Shown: positions 7,190-15,276 of the stretch, in pieces | How positions within the stretch are numbered: position 1 is the first letter of the stretch | How the letters are laid out: each line of letters opens with the position of its first letter | Source: Acholeplasmataceae bacterium | GTDB taxonomy: Bacteria > Bacillota_I > Bacilli_A > ML615J-28 > CAG-698 | Direction: 5' to 3' | Length of the DNA: 37,594 nucleotides | Assembly: GCA_012841865.1 (NCBI GenBank) | Contig: DUTX01000080.1 | Location: 1-37,594, forward strand | The notes under the pieces: model-generated | What the model saw: only the letters and a program-made list of their open reading frames with translations | Told to the model about the DNA's origin: nothing | Databases searched by the model: none | Program-made: the position numbers and the translations under genes

Positions 7190-9769
7190 ATGAATATTTC
7201 AATCAGAATTTTGAATCTTTCGAACAATTTAATTATGAAACTAGAGGAATGCTCAATTCTGACTGTTTTTGATTTGGTGCGAGCAGAGCTTGGCGAGTTT
7301 AATCCGGAAGAACAAAATGAAGTACGGAAGGTTTTAGGCGGATATAAGAAAAAGAAACTGAAGCTAGAACTGGAAGGAATAACAAAGACATCTTTTGGAA
7401 AGGATTTGGATGAAAGATACTCCTTAGCGGATTTAGATTTAAATTTACGGACTTTAAATGCGCTTGCGAATAATTCGATTCAGACTGTCTCGGAATTGCT
7501 CGAGTTGGTTGAGGATATCAAAATTTATGCCGTGGAGAATCTCGGAACCAAATCAATAATCCAATTAATGGACAAACTTAACGAAATCGTTGCTTTTGAA
7601 AAATTGGATAAAATTATCCCGATTTATTATAAACATCATCCTTCCGACTCTTTGCTGGTTGAAAAACTGGGTTTCTCTCTCGGCGCCATCAACAGTCTTC
7701 ATAATTTAGGTATTACCGAGTTGGGAAAACTGAGAGCTTATTATTTGGAAGGAAAACTACTTGATGTTTTTAGCTATAAAACCTTAAAAGCAATTTTAGA
7801 AGAATTTAAGAAATATTATACAGAATTGCCCAACCCTGATTTTTCCTATTTTAAAACCTTGTTAATTGAAAAATATTTCGGAAAAATTACTCTCAGAGAA
7901 TTAAAAGCTCATGCTCTACGCGAGGGCTTTGCTTTAAATCTTACCGAATTTTTAAAGCGACTTGCGGAAGCGACCGATTTAATTATTTCAAGTGAAGATA
8001 TTCGCCTTCCTTATTTTCGGGAGAAATTAAAAGAAGTAAAACTGAAACCGGAAAGCGAAGCAATCTTAATTGAAAGATTTAAAGGTGCGACGCTGCAAAT
8101 GGTTGCGGATAAGTTTAAAAAAACTCGGGAAAGAATTAGACAGATTGTACGGGACCGGATGAATAATATTTCGATGTTTTACGAAGAAAGCTTTGTAAAG
8201 GAGTATAATAAATATGTCTGGCATCCCCAGGTCTTTAAAAAACTATTTGGACTTGATGACTTTTCATTTAATATTGTAAAATACTTGGGATATAGATTTA
8301 CATTTGAAGAAGAATATTTTTTTCCGGAAGCTTATGTGATTGAGTTAATGGAAAGAGGAAAGATTCCGAAAATAGACCTTGAAGAGTTTAAGGATTCGCT
8401 ACCTGAGGTCTTTTCCGAAAGAATTTCTATTTATGGCGAAATTGTCCCAAAACTAACAAAAAGACAATTCTTAGAATATGTGATTGAACATTTTGTTCCG
8501 AAGGAAGGCTTGCATAAACGGGAGATAGTAAAAATAGCTGAAAAGGTTGCGCGGGAAAATAATCTTGATTATCATTATGATAAATATATCGATATTGTCT
8601 CAAATACCGTTCAGGGCTTACAAAATGTCCGCTATTATGATTATGAGCGACTTACTCCGGAAATTATTGCAGCCTTAAGAAAAATCATTTATGAAGTTGA
8701 TTCGGTCTATTCCTGTAATTTCTTCTATCAGAAATATCCGGAATTGATGAAAAAGGCTGATATTAAAGACGGTTATGAACTGCATTTTATTTTAAGAAGA
8801 CTTTTTGCGGAATCAGGCGAATTTGTCGGAAAAGTTGATTTCAACCGGCAACCGATGATAGCGGTCCATGGCAAAACCTATGCAGATGTGGTTGTGGAAA
8901 ATTGGCAAAAACTTAAAAGTCCGATTAAACTTTCCACATTCACCAACTCTTTAATAAAAAGATATGGCTATCACCCCGGAACTTTGGTCAATATCATTAA
9001 TTCCACGCTCGGAGATTATATTTCCTTAAAGGTTCTTTATAATTATAAGCCGGTGCTTAAGCCTGAAGTGCTGGATAAAATAACGGAAGTTATGGAAGAT
9101 GAATTCTATGAACTTACGGAACTTGCGGAGATTTTAAATAACGAAGGCATCAAAACCGCAGATTATCAGTACTTCTCAAATTTCTGGCTCAAGGATTTTG
9201 GTTATAAGACTCATGATGTGAATTATATTATTAAGAAAGAATATTCCTCTTTGAAAGAAATATTATTTAAAAATGTCTTAAACAAAGATATTTATACGAT
9301 TACAAAGAAAGATAAGAAAATCCGCGAGACGACTTTGATTCTCTTCATCGAAACCTTAAGACAGGAGTATCTGGCTTTTCAGGTCGGAAAACGGAAACTT
9401 GTTAATATCCGTCATCTGGAAAAATCAGGTGTGAAGGCAGAAGACATCAAGACTTATGTTCAGGCCTTGGAACGGATTATTCCGAAAAACCGTTATTTCA
9501 CTTATGAAAGTCTTTTAAAAGAAAAGTATTATCTAAATGATCCGGCCTTAGAGAAACTAGAAAAGATGGATTTGGATAAGGAATTGATGATTAACTTCAT
9601 CAGAAATATTCCGGGAATAAAAAAGACTACCAAGGGTAATCTCTTCCGGATTTCGAAGAAACAATCGACAGTCAACGATTTTCTAAAACAAGTCCAAAGT
9701 GAGACCGGCTTTGATGAAGATGAAGCAAAAGAATATATCTTAAAACATTATGAGTTTAAGATTAGATAG
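7190..9769 (+). CDS. Large protein with RNAP alpha-CTD-like and sigma-70 region-4-like domains
   Basis: An 859-residue, charged, soluble protein with no signal or membrane segment. Around residues 78-130, LNLRTLNALANNSIQTVSEL followed by ENLGTKSIIQLMDKL closely resembles the RNA polymerase alpha C-terminal domain; weaker versions lie at 1-45 and 155-190. Around residues 285-325, ATLQMVADKFKKTRERIRQI matches the sigma-70 region 4 helix-turn-helix, including RERIRQI. The remaining 500 residues are helical with repeated short Tyr/Phe-rich segments and match nothing I recognise. ATG 7190 is preferred over GTG 7184 because GAGG at 7181-7184 is then correctly spaced. It follows the RloA/RloB pair. 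It is probably a DNA-binding or RNA-polymerase-interacting regulator; direct function is unknown. Confidence 0.75.
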   Translation: MNISIRILNLSNNLIMKLEECSILTVFDLVRAELGEFNPEEQNEVRKVLGGYKKKKLKLELEGITKTSFGKDLDERYSLADLDLNLRTLNALANNSIQTVSELLELVEDIKIYAVENLGTKSIIQLMDKLNEIVAFEKLDKIIPIYYKHHPSDSLLVEKLGFSLGAINSLHNLGITELGKLRAYYLEGKLLDVFSYKTLKAILEEFKKYYTELPNPDFSYFKTLLIEKYFGKITLRELKAHALREGFALNLTEFLKRLAEATDLIISSEDIRLPYFREKLKEVKLKPESEAILIERFKGATLQMVADKFKKTRERIRQIVRDRMNNISMFYEESFVKEYNKYVWHPQVFKKLFGLDDFSFNIVKYLGYRFTFEEEYFFPEAYVIELMERGKIPKIDLEEFKDSLPEVFSERISIYGEIVPKLTKRQFLEYVIEHFVPKEGLHKREIVKIAEKVARENNLDYHYDKYIDIVSNTVQGLQNVRYYDYERLTPEIIAALRKIIYEVDSVYSCNFFYQKYPELMKKADIKDGYELHFILRRLFAESGEFVGKVDFNRQPMIAVHGKTYADVVVENWQKLKSPIKLSTFTNSLIKRYGYHPGTLVNIINSTLGDYISLKVLYNYKPVLKPEVLDKITEVMEDEFYELTELAEILNNEGIKTADYQYFSNFWLKDFGYKTHDVNYIIKKEYSSLKEILFKNVLNKDIYTITKKDKKIRETTLILFIETLRQEYLAFQVGKRKLVNIRHLEKSGVKAEDIKTYVQALERIIPKNRYFTYESLLKEKYYLNDPALEKLEKMDLDKELMINFIRNIPGIKKTTKGNLFRISKKQSTVNDFLKQVQSETGFDEDEAKEYILKHYEFKIR

Positions 9770-9777
9770 TACTCAAA

Positions 9778-9820
9778 AAAAGCTAAGGAATGATTGGTTT
9801 TCAATTCCTTAGCTTTTATT
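9778..9820 (+). terminator. Rho-independent terminator
   Basis: AAAAGCTAAGGAAT (9778-9791) pairs with ATTCCTTAGCTTTT (9804-9817) around a 12-base loop, 8 bases after the stop of the 859-residue protein gene. The following AT-rich stretch to 9970 shows no gene. Confidence 0.85.
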
Positions 9821-9971
9821 ATTAAGACGAGCAAATACTTCATAACATATTTTCCTTCATCACTTCAGTACGGAATAATTTATTAAATTTTCCTACTGAG
9901 ACTATTATTATTCCTTGATAATCTCTTTTTTATACAATCTTCGGGAAATTCTTTTCTTTTTTTCGATATTT

Positions 9972-9980
9972 TGTTATAAT
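9972..9980 (+). promoter_or_regulatory. Extended -10 promoter of degV
   Basis: TGTTATAAT 22 bases before the ATG, identical to the box ahead of the kinase gene; no clear -35. GGAGGA follows at 9990-9995. Confidence 0.65.
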
Positions 9981-10002
9981 ATTACTAACGGAGGAATTAA
10001 TT

Positions 10003-10875
10003 ATGAAAATTGGCATTACCGCAGACTGCAGTTCAGGATTGGAATACTTTCCTCATAAGCATAATGTAAAAATTACGCGAACCGCAATCCATTTCGGTGA
10101 GGAAACCCTTATTGACGGTGTTGACATTACTGCTGATGGGTTTTATGAGCGCTTGGAAACATCAGAGATTATTCCAACGACATCAGCACCGACACCGGGA
10201 GAGATTTTGAAACGTGTGGAAGAGTGGAAGTCCGAAGGTTGCACGGATGTGATTCATTTTCCAATTTCGTTTAATTTAAGTGCTTATGGTGAAAATTTAC
10301 AAGCGATCGGAAAAGATATGTTTGAAGGAATTAATTTCTATGTTTTTGATACAAAAACAGCTTGTATCATGGAAGGTTATCTTGCTTATTATGCGGAAAA
10401 GTTAGCAAAAAAAGGTTACAGCGTCAAGGAAATCTTCTCTGAAGTTTCAAAGTTAAGACAAAACACAATGGCCTTCTTTGTGGTTGATAACTTAAAATAC
10501 TTGGTAAAAAGCGGTCGTCTCAGCGCTACTGCAGGCTTTGTCGGCAGTCTTGCGGCGATTAAACCGGTTTTGGAACTTAATCGTGAAGGACGGATTGTAA
10601 CCTACGAAAAGGTCAGAACACATAAAAAAGCGATTAGAAGACTGATAGATATTATTAAAGAAAACAGTGTTGGTTATAAGAAAGTTCTCTATTTAGTTCA
10701 ACATACCGGCCGCCTGGAAGCAGCTAAAGAAGTAGCAGCAAGAATAGAAAGTGAAGTAGACAATGCCGTGAGAGTTGAAATTTCAACGATTACACCGACA
10801 GTCGGCGCCCATATCGGTTATGGAGTGCTTGGAATAGGTAGAATCGTTCTCGATAATTTAGCTGAAGAAATCTAA
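10003..10875 (+). CDS. DegV-family fatty-acid-binding protein (FakB-like)
   Basis: A 290-residue DegV protein, the family that holds a single fatty acid for phosphorylation by the kinase FakA and delivery to phospholipid synthesis. The N-terminal domain has TADGFYERLETSEIIPTTSA, corresponding to the Thr-Ser carboxylate-binding turn. The second domain has YLVKSGRLSATAGFVGSLAA followed by IKPVLELNREGRI, also typical. Length is the family norm (280-290). GGAGGAATTAATT precedes the ATG. It is monocistronic, bounded by its own promoter and a terminator shared with the converging transporter gene. Which fatty acid it binds cannot be read from sequence; no fakA is in the window. Confidence 0.93.
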   Translation: MKIGITADCSSGLEYFPHKHNVKITRTAIHFGEETLIDGVDITADGFYERLETSEIIPTTSAPTPGEILKRVEEWKSEGCTDVIHFPISFNLSAYGENLQAIGKDMFEGINFYVFDTKTACIMEGYLAYYAEKLAKKGYSVKEIFSEVSKLRQNTMAFFVVDNLKYLVKSGRLSATAGFVGSLAAIKPVLELNREGRIVTYEKVRTHKKAIRRLIDIIKENSVGYKKVLYLVQHTGRLEAAKEVAARIESEVDNAVRVEISTITPTVGAHIGYGVLGIGRIVLDNLAEEI

Positions 10876-10901
10876 AAACAGAGGTTTAACCTCTGTTTTT
10901 T
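10874..10901. terminator. Bidirectional terminator, degV / GPH symporter
   Basis: AAAAACAGAGG (10874-10884) and CCTCTGTTTTT (10890-10900) form an 11-bp stem with a 5-base loop and T-runs on both strands, overlapping the degV stop and ending 3 bases from the converging gene. Confidence 0.85.
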
Positions 10902-10903
10902 GC

Positions 10904-12583
10904 TTACTTAATGTTCCTTGCTTCGATTTCTCTTACCATCATCTGATACATTTTTTCATCAATGATGTATTTCTTATTCAAAACCAAATAGGATAGAGCT
11001 ATTAAGATCGTCGGAACGAGCGTAATTGTCATTCGGAGTGAAAACCGCATTGGTTTCGATGCTATATCTTTAAAATAGATATCGGCGGCATCATTGATAT
11101 ACATTTCTTCTTTTCCTTCTTTCTCATTCATATTGAAAGATATTTCTTGCAACATATCATAGTAAGTTTCTTTTACTTTCGGATCTAAATCTTTATAGTC
11201 TTCGCCTTCGAAGATTACAACTCTATCAGCGATGTTTTGTTTGTATTCTTCTTGTTGTTGTACATCCATTTTATCAAAGAGAGCTTTTTGATGTTCCAAG
11301 AAATTTACATTTTGGGAAAGTGCATAGATTCCGGTAACCGTCAGGACTAAGATTGTGATTCCTTGTTGAAGGGCGCTTGCAAACTTGACCATTAACGGAC
11401 GCAAGGAGAAGATTACCGCTTCGTTGCGTTCGTTTGTCCGGTATTCGTTGTATTCGACGGTATTGGCGATATTAACGGTTAAAATCATATAGAAGATGGC
11501 TTGTCCGCCAAAGGCGAAAATTCCAAAAAGACAAACGGTAATGATATTTAAGGGTAGGAAGGGGACGTTTCCGGCAGCAAGCAAGAATAGATAGCCAAAG
11601 GCAATCATAATCAAGCTATAGAAAAGCAGACGTTTGCGACCGAATTTCTTCACTAGTTCTGAATAAAAAACTTGCACGCCGATGGTTGTTACTCCGAAGG
11701 TAGCTACGAAGACCATCGCTAAGAAACCATCATAACCGAGCTCCATATAAATGAAGTTATATCCGAGTGCGACCAAGATGCCGCTTCCGATGTTGTAAAA
11801 AAGCATCGCGAGAATTATCCAGAGCAATTGGTCGTTATTTTTAATTACGAGCAGCATTTTCTTGAAGGTGACTTTTTCTTCTTTCTTCTTTGCTTCAACT
11901 GTTTCAGTTACTTCATTGATTTCACCAGTGGTTTGAACCGGTTGTTTGACGCCGAAAACAGTGAGCACTTGACAGCCGATTAAGAAAAGAGCAATAATAA
12001 TTGCCACCATACCATAGCCTTTAATGGCGTTTCCGACAGTGATAAAATTGATGCCGGCATTGGCTGCGAAAGCACCGACACCAGCAAAAACAACGGCTAG
12101 TGTAGTGATGCTGTTTCTTTCTTTTTCATTTTTTGAAAGCGACGGTAACATTGACCAATAAGAAATATCATTCATCGTAAACGCAATTTCCCAAAGGAAA
12201 TAAGTGATTCCGAAGAAGATAACATAATTCCAACCGTCTTTTGCCCAAGGCACCCAGCGCACCCAATTAAACATCAGGACAATGACAATGCCTGTTAGCA
12301 CGGCACCAATTAAAATCCAGGGTTTAAATTTTCCCCAACGGGATTTGGTGTTTTCGATAATCGCTCCCATAATCGGGTCATTAATCGCATCCCAGAATCT
12401 GCCGACAATTAAGATAATGCCGATTACAGAATACTGAGCGACGGTTGGACCGACTCCGTATTGGACATAGGTCATCAAGAAAGTTGAGACCAATGCATAA
12501 GTCATATCGCGGCCGATGCCGCCGAGGCTGTAGGACCATTTAGTGCGTTTTGATAGTTTGCCATTCGTTTGTGTTAGTTCCAT
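10904..12583 (-). CDS. GPH-family glycoside/pentoside/hexuronide:cation symporter
   Basis: A 559-residue major-facilitator membrane protein of the GPH (MelB-like) family, which imports sugars or glycosides with Na+ or H+. The start region KWSYSLGGIGRDMTYALVST and the motif GRFWDAINDPIMGAIIENTK with RWGKFKPWILIG are diagnostic, and about twelve membrane helices can be traced. An extra hydrophilic stretch of roughly 90 residues (about 430-515, from FLEHQKALFDKMDVQQQEEY to IYFKDIASKP) sits before the last helix and accounts for the excess over the usual 450-480 residues. It also has a charged central loop near 225-240. AGAGGAGG gives a strong start. Substrate is unknown; no hydrolase is beside it. 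Confidence 0.9.
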   Translation of the reverse strand: MELTQTNGKLSKRTKWSYSLGGIGRDMTYALVSTFLMTYVQYGVGPTVAQYSVIGIILIVGRFWDAINDPIMGAIIENTKSRWGKFKPWILIGAVLTGIVIVLMFNWVRWVPWAKDGWNYVIFFGITYFLWEIAFTMNDISYWSMLPSLSKNEKERNSITTLAVVFAGVGAFAANAGINFITVGNAIKGYGMVAIIIALFLIGCQVLTVFGVKQPVQTTGEINEVTETVEAKKKEEKVTFKKMLLVIKNNDQLLWIILAMLFYNIGSGILVALGYNFIYMELGYDGFLAMVFVATFGVTTIGVQVFYSELVKKFGRKRLLFYSLIMIAFGYLFLLAAGNVPFLPLNIITVCLFGIFAFGGQAIFYMILTVNIANTVEYNEYRTNERNEAVIFSLRPLMVKFASALQQGITILVLTVTGIYALSQNVNFLEHQKALFDKMDVQQQEEYKQNIADRVVIFEGEDYKDLDPKVKETYYDMLQEISFNMNEKEGKEEMYINDAADIYFKDIASKPMRFSLRMTITLVPTILIALSYLVLNKKYIIDEKMYQMMVREIEARNIK

Positions 12584-12605
12584 TTTTTCCTCCTCTAATA
12601 CCTAT

Positions 12606-12614
12606 ATTATATCA
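12606..12614 (-). promoter_or_regulatory. Extended -10 promoter of the GPH symporter gene
   Basis: On the minus strand the sequence reads TGATATAAT, a perfect extended -10, 22 bases upstream of the ATG. No convincing -35. Confidence 0.55.
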
Positions 12615-12690
12615 AAATCCTTTTAAAAATACAGCATTTTCTGAATAAACAGAGGAATTTTTAGCCATAATATTAATGTCATATGATTAG

Positions 12691-12756
12691 ATGGGTTTGG
12701 AGGTTACCATTAAAAAAACAACCGAAATCTGCTCTTCTGCTGGAGCATGTAAATAA
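12691..12756 (+). other. Possible mini-ORF or small RNA ahead of a terminator
   Basis: Between two divergent genes a short stretch ends in a clear terminator (12759-12802), so something is probably transcribed here. It could encode a 21-residue peptide (ATG 12691, no ribosome site). Alternatively a perfect GGAGG at 12699-12703 is followed 5 bases later by ATT (12709), which would give a 15-residue peptide ending EICSSAGACK with two Cys codons. TGCTCT (12729-12734) can pair with GGAGCA, and TCTGCT can pair with AGCAGA at 12761-12766, so alternative hairpins are possible. A poor -10 (TATGAT, 12682-12687) is the only promoter candidate. It may equally be a gene remnant. Confidence 0.25.
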
Positions 12757-12758
12757 AC

Positions 12759-12802
12759 AAAGCAGAGGACCTTCAAAAGAAGGTCCTGTTTTTGCTTTTC
12801 AG
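12759..12802 (+). terminator. Rho-independent terminator of an unassigned short transcript
   Basis: AGGACCTTC (12766-12774), loop AAAA, GAAGGTCCT (12779-12787), then GTTTTTGCTTTT. The outer AAAGCA/TGCTTT can extend the stem. It lies upstream of the aminotransferase promoter, so it does not end any recognised gene. Confidence 0.8.
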
Positions 12803-12815
12803 AGAAATGTACTTA

Positions 12816-12824
12816 TGTTATAAT
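12816..12824 (+). promoter_or_regulatory. Extended -10 promoter of the aminotransferase gene
   Basis: TGTTATAAT lies 22 bases before the ATG at 12847; AAAGAAGGG follows as ribosome site. Confidence 0.6.
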
Positions 12825-12846
12825 AAATCGAGAAAGAAGGGAAAAT

Positions 12847-14004
12847 ATGGATTATTTTAATCAGCCTTTTTGCAGATTAGAGACGGCTTCCTACAAATGG
12901 GATTTTTTGAAAGAAAAAACCGGGAAAACAATTATTCCTTTTACAGTTGCGGATTCAGATTACCCGACCGCTCCGGAAATAATTGAAGCTTTAAATAAAC
13001 GGGTTGAACACGGTGCTTTCGGATATAGTTATCTTGACTCAGAATATTATGAACTGATTAAAAATTGGACTAAAACACGCTATGGCTATTCGATCGAAGC
13101 GAACTGGATTGTGCCGATAACCGGTGTTGTATCAGCGCTTTCTTTTGCCATTAGGGCGCTAACAGAAAAGAACGATCGGATATTGATTTTTACGCCTGTT
13201 TACAATCCTTTCTATGATGTCGTCAGAAATAACGAAAGAGTGCTTGTAGAAAGCAAATTATTGCCAGAAGAAAAATATCGACTAAATTTCTCAGAAGTTG
13301 AAAGGCATTTCGAAGCCGGGGTGAAACTGGTGATTTTCTGCAGCCCTCATAATCCGGTCGGACGTGTTTGGACAGAAAGCGAACTTGATACTTTGATAGA
13401 ACTTGCATTAAAATATGATGTTACGCTCCTATCTGATGAGATTCATTGCGATTTGTTAATCGGAAGAAATAAATTTGTTGCTATCGGAAATTATTTTAAG
13501 GAAAAACACAAAATCATTTCTGTATTTGCTCCGAGCAAAACTTTTAATCTGGCGGGACTGGGACTGGCGAATATGATAATTCCGAATTGTGAGCTCCGCA
13601 AAAAAGTCGAAACCTTAATCAAAAGTTTTTATATCGGTCCCGATCTCTTGGCAGTCAGTGCCTGCAAAGCCGCTTATCGCGACTGTGCTTATTGGGTTGA
13701 TCTTCAAAACGAACACTTGACCAGTCAATATCAGTTTTTAAAAGATTTCCTCAAAACAAGAATTTCAGAAGCTAGATTTTCGGAAATGGAAGGAACTTAT
13801 CTTGCTTGGGTTGATTTTACTTTCTTAGGATTAACCTCTAATGAGATTTGTGAACGGCTCTTAAAATATGGAGTGCTTTTTAACCGCGGCGATACTTACG
13901 GGAAAGATTATGACGGCTTTCTTAGAATTAACCTTGCCTGTTCAAAGGCACAGTTAAGAGCAGGGCTTGAAGCTTTAGATAGATTTGTAACAGATTTAAA
14001 ATAA
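12847..14004 (+). CDS. PatB/MalY-family PLP aminotransferase or C-S lyase
   Basis: A 385-residue fold-type I PLP enzyme of the MalY/PatB group, which includes cystathionine beta-lyases and C-S lyases that release thiols from cysteine conjugates. Diagnostic segments are FTVADSDYPTAPEI, HGAFGYSYLD, FCSPHNPVGRVW (PLP Asn), LLSDEIHCDL (Asp binding the pyridine nitrogen) and APSKTFNLAGL with the Schiff-base Lys231. Length matches PatB (about 390). It is monocistronic, with its own extended -10 box and a terminator. Aminotransferase versus beta-lyase activity cannot be separated by reading. The two-Cys mini-ORF upstream might hint at sulfur control, but this is weak. Confidence 0.9.
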   Translation: MDYFNQPFCRLETASYKWDFLKEKTGKTIIPFTVADSDYPTAPEIIEALNKRVEHGAFGYSYLDSEYYELIKNWTKTRYGYSIEANWIVPITGVVSALSFAIRALTEKNDRILIFTPVYNPFYDVVRNNERVLVESKLLPEEKYRLNFSEVERHFEAGVKLVIFCSPHNPVGRVWTESELDTLIELALKYDVTLLSDEIHCDLLIGRNKFVAIGNYFKEKHKIISVFAPSKTFNLAGLGLANMIIPNCELRKKVETLIKSFYIGPDLLAVSACKAAYRDCAYWVDLQNEHLTSQYQFLKDFLKTRISEARFSEMEGTYLAWVDFTFLGLTSNEICERLLKYGVLFNRGDTYGKDYDGFLRINLACSKAQLRAGLEALDRFVTDLK

Positions 14005-14026
14005 AGGCCAATTGGCCTTTTTTGTT
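14003..14026 (+). terminator. Rho-independent terminator of the aminotransferase gene
   Basis: The perfect palindrome AAAGGCCAATTGGCCTTT (14003-14020) overlaps the stop codon and is followed by a T-rich tail. Confidence 0.85.
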
Positions 14027-14054
14027 TGTTTTATAGGAGGAATTATTATATAAT
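14026..14054 (+). promoter_or_regulatory. Promoter of the J-domain/HIRAN/addBA operon
   Basis: TTGTTT (14026-14031) and TATAAT (14049-14054) with a 17-base spacer, 20 bases before the GTG start and directly behind the upstream terminator. Confidence 0.7.
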
Positions 14055-14074
14055 TAAAGTGATGGGGTGGTAAA

Positions 14075-14881
14075 GTGGTAGGCTTTAATCTTAATATTCT
14101 TGAAAAAGAAAGAGAATTAAAAAATCTTAAAGAAAAATATCTTATGCTCTTTAAGAAGCACGAGGATCTTTCTAAAGAAAAATTTGTAATCTACAACCGG
14201 TATAACTTAGTATTCGGAGAGAAGTATTACGAACGTTATCTTTTATATTTTGAGTGCGAACGTTTACGCCGTAAAATTGAACTTTACCAGGTTTATCTGA
14301 ACCGAGAAGAAAAAATTGATAAGATATTAGTTGAAAGTTTGTTGAATGCTGAATTTTTGGAATATGAAGAGAAACTAGCTTTGATTTTAGAAGAATACAG
14401 ACTTGCTCAAGATTTTGATAAACTTCCTGCGCTTTCGGTTAAAGATGTCAGGGAGATAAAAAGAATTTATCTTAAGATTGTAAAAAAAATTCATCCGGAT
14501 CTTAATCCTAATTTTCAAAACTATCAAGATTTATGGGAGAGGACTTTACGGGCTTATAAGATGAATGATTTAAAAACTCTCCAAGAATGTGAATTTATTC
14601 TTGATAACTTTATTTTTGAAGAAAAATACAAGGAACCTCAGATTGAGTTGGATGCGGAAATTGCAAAATTTCAACAAAAAATTACTGAAATAAAGGAGAA
14701 AAATATTGATTTAATCAACAGTTTTCCTTATAATCAAAAACATCTTTTAAATAACCCTGAATTGATTCAGGAAAAACTTGAGGAAATTGCTATTGATATT
14801 GAACTGTTCCGGGAAAACCATGCAATTTTGGAAAACCGGATTCGAGAAATCGATCCGACTTATGAGAAGGAGATTTGTTAA
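14075..14881 (+). CDS. Coiled-coil protein with a J-domain-like HPD segment
   Basis: A 268-residue, highly charged soluble protein. Residues 1-110 and 195-262 look like coiled coils (EKERELKNLKEKYLMLFKKH; IEKRIREID-type heptads near the end). In the middle, VREIKRIYLKIVKKIHPDLN, with His140-Pro141-Asp142, followed by a helix, has the helix II-HPD-helix III pattern of DnaJ J-domains, which stimulate Hsp70. The start is GTG at 14075, set by GGGGTGG 4 bases upstream; no ATG fits. The stop is followed directly by the HIRAN gene ATG, and addB and addA come next, which suggests a role linked to DNA repair or to remodelling the AddAB complex. The J-domain call is motif-based; the rest is unknown. 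Confidence 0.7.
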   Translation: MVGFNLNILEKERELKNLKEKYLMLFKKHEDLSKEKFVIYNRYNLVFGEKYYERYLLYFECERLRRKIELYQVYLNREEKIDKILVESLLNAEFLEYEEKLALILEEYRLAQDFDKLPALSVKDVREIKRIYLKIVKKIHPDLNPNFQNYQDLWERTLRAYKMNDLKTLQECEFILDNFIFEEKYKEPQIELDAEIAKFQQKITEIKEKNIDLINSFPYNQKHLLNNPELIQEKLEEIAIDIELFRENHAILENRIREIDPTYEKEIC

Positions 14882-15268
14882 ATGAGTTTAATAAAGAAGG
14901 GGAAAAATGAGCTGGCGATTATTCATAAAGACTTGCCGAAAGTGCCGAAACCTTTTGAACGCGATATCTACCTTTTTACAACCCATATTGCCGGAACAAG
15001 TTATATCGAAAACATCGCAGAGCTTTTAGAAAAAATGGCACCGGATGAAGTTTTAGAATTTTACCGCGAACCGAAAAATAGTTATGATGAATATGCAATA
15101 GTGGTAAAAACCAAACGGAAAGAAAAACTGGGTTATATTCCGCGAATTGATAATCCCGTTTTCGCAAGACTGCTTGATGCTGGAAAACTCCTTTTCGGAA
15201 AAGTAAAAAGCACAGAAAAAAAAGGAAACTGGCATAAAATTGAGATTGATATATATCTGAAAGATTAG
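14882..15268 (+). CDS. Stand-alone HIRAN-domain protein
   Basis: A 128-residue protein consisting almost entirely of a HIRAN domain (residues about 28-126): THIAGTSYIENIAELLEK, then EFYREPKNSYDEYAIVV, then KLGYIPRIDNPVFARLLDAG. HIRAN domains, best known from HLTF/Rad5 helicases, bind free 3' single-stranded DNA ends or damaged DNA. Stand-alone bacterial versions exist but are poorly characterised. It begins immediately after the previous stop (TAA-ATG) behind GAAGGAGAT and ends 8 bases before addB, so the link to AddAB is strong at the operon level. It may deliver or sense DNA ends for the nuclease; that is inference. Confidence 0.87.
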   Translation: MSLIKKGKNELAIIHKDLPKVPKPFERDIYLFTTHIAGTSYIENIAELLEKMAPDEVLEFYREPKNSYDEYAIVVKTKRKEKLGYIPRIDNPVFARLLDAGKLLFGKVKSTEKKGNWHKIEIDIYLKD

Positions 15269-15276
15269 AGGCGTTT

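Noticed and set aside
9821-9970. Possible RNA element between the giant protein gene and degV
   Set aside because: Short inverted repeats (GGAATAAT/ATTATTCC and TCAGTA/TACTGA) interlock and do not form a convincing hairpin; no ORF.
12683-12823. 46-codon frame starting MIRWVWRLPLKK across the terminator hairpin
   Set aside because: No ribosome site, it runs through the terminator and its last codons overlap the aminotransferase -10 box; no family resemblance.
14036-14054. GGAGG at 14036-14040 as a ribosome site for a small gene
   Set aside because: No start codon follows at the right distance; the next bases form the operon -10 box.
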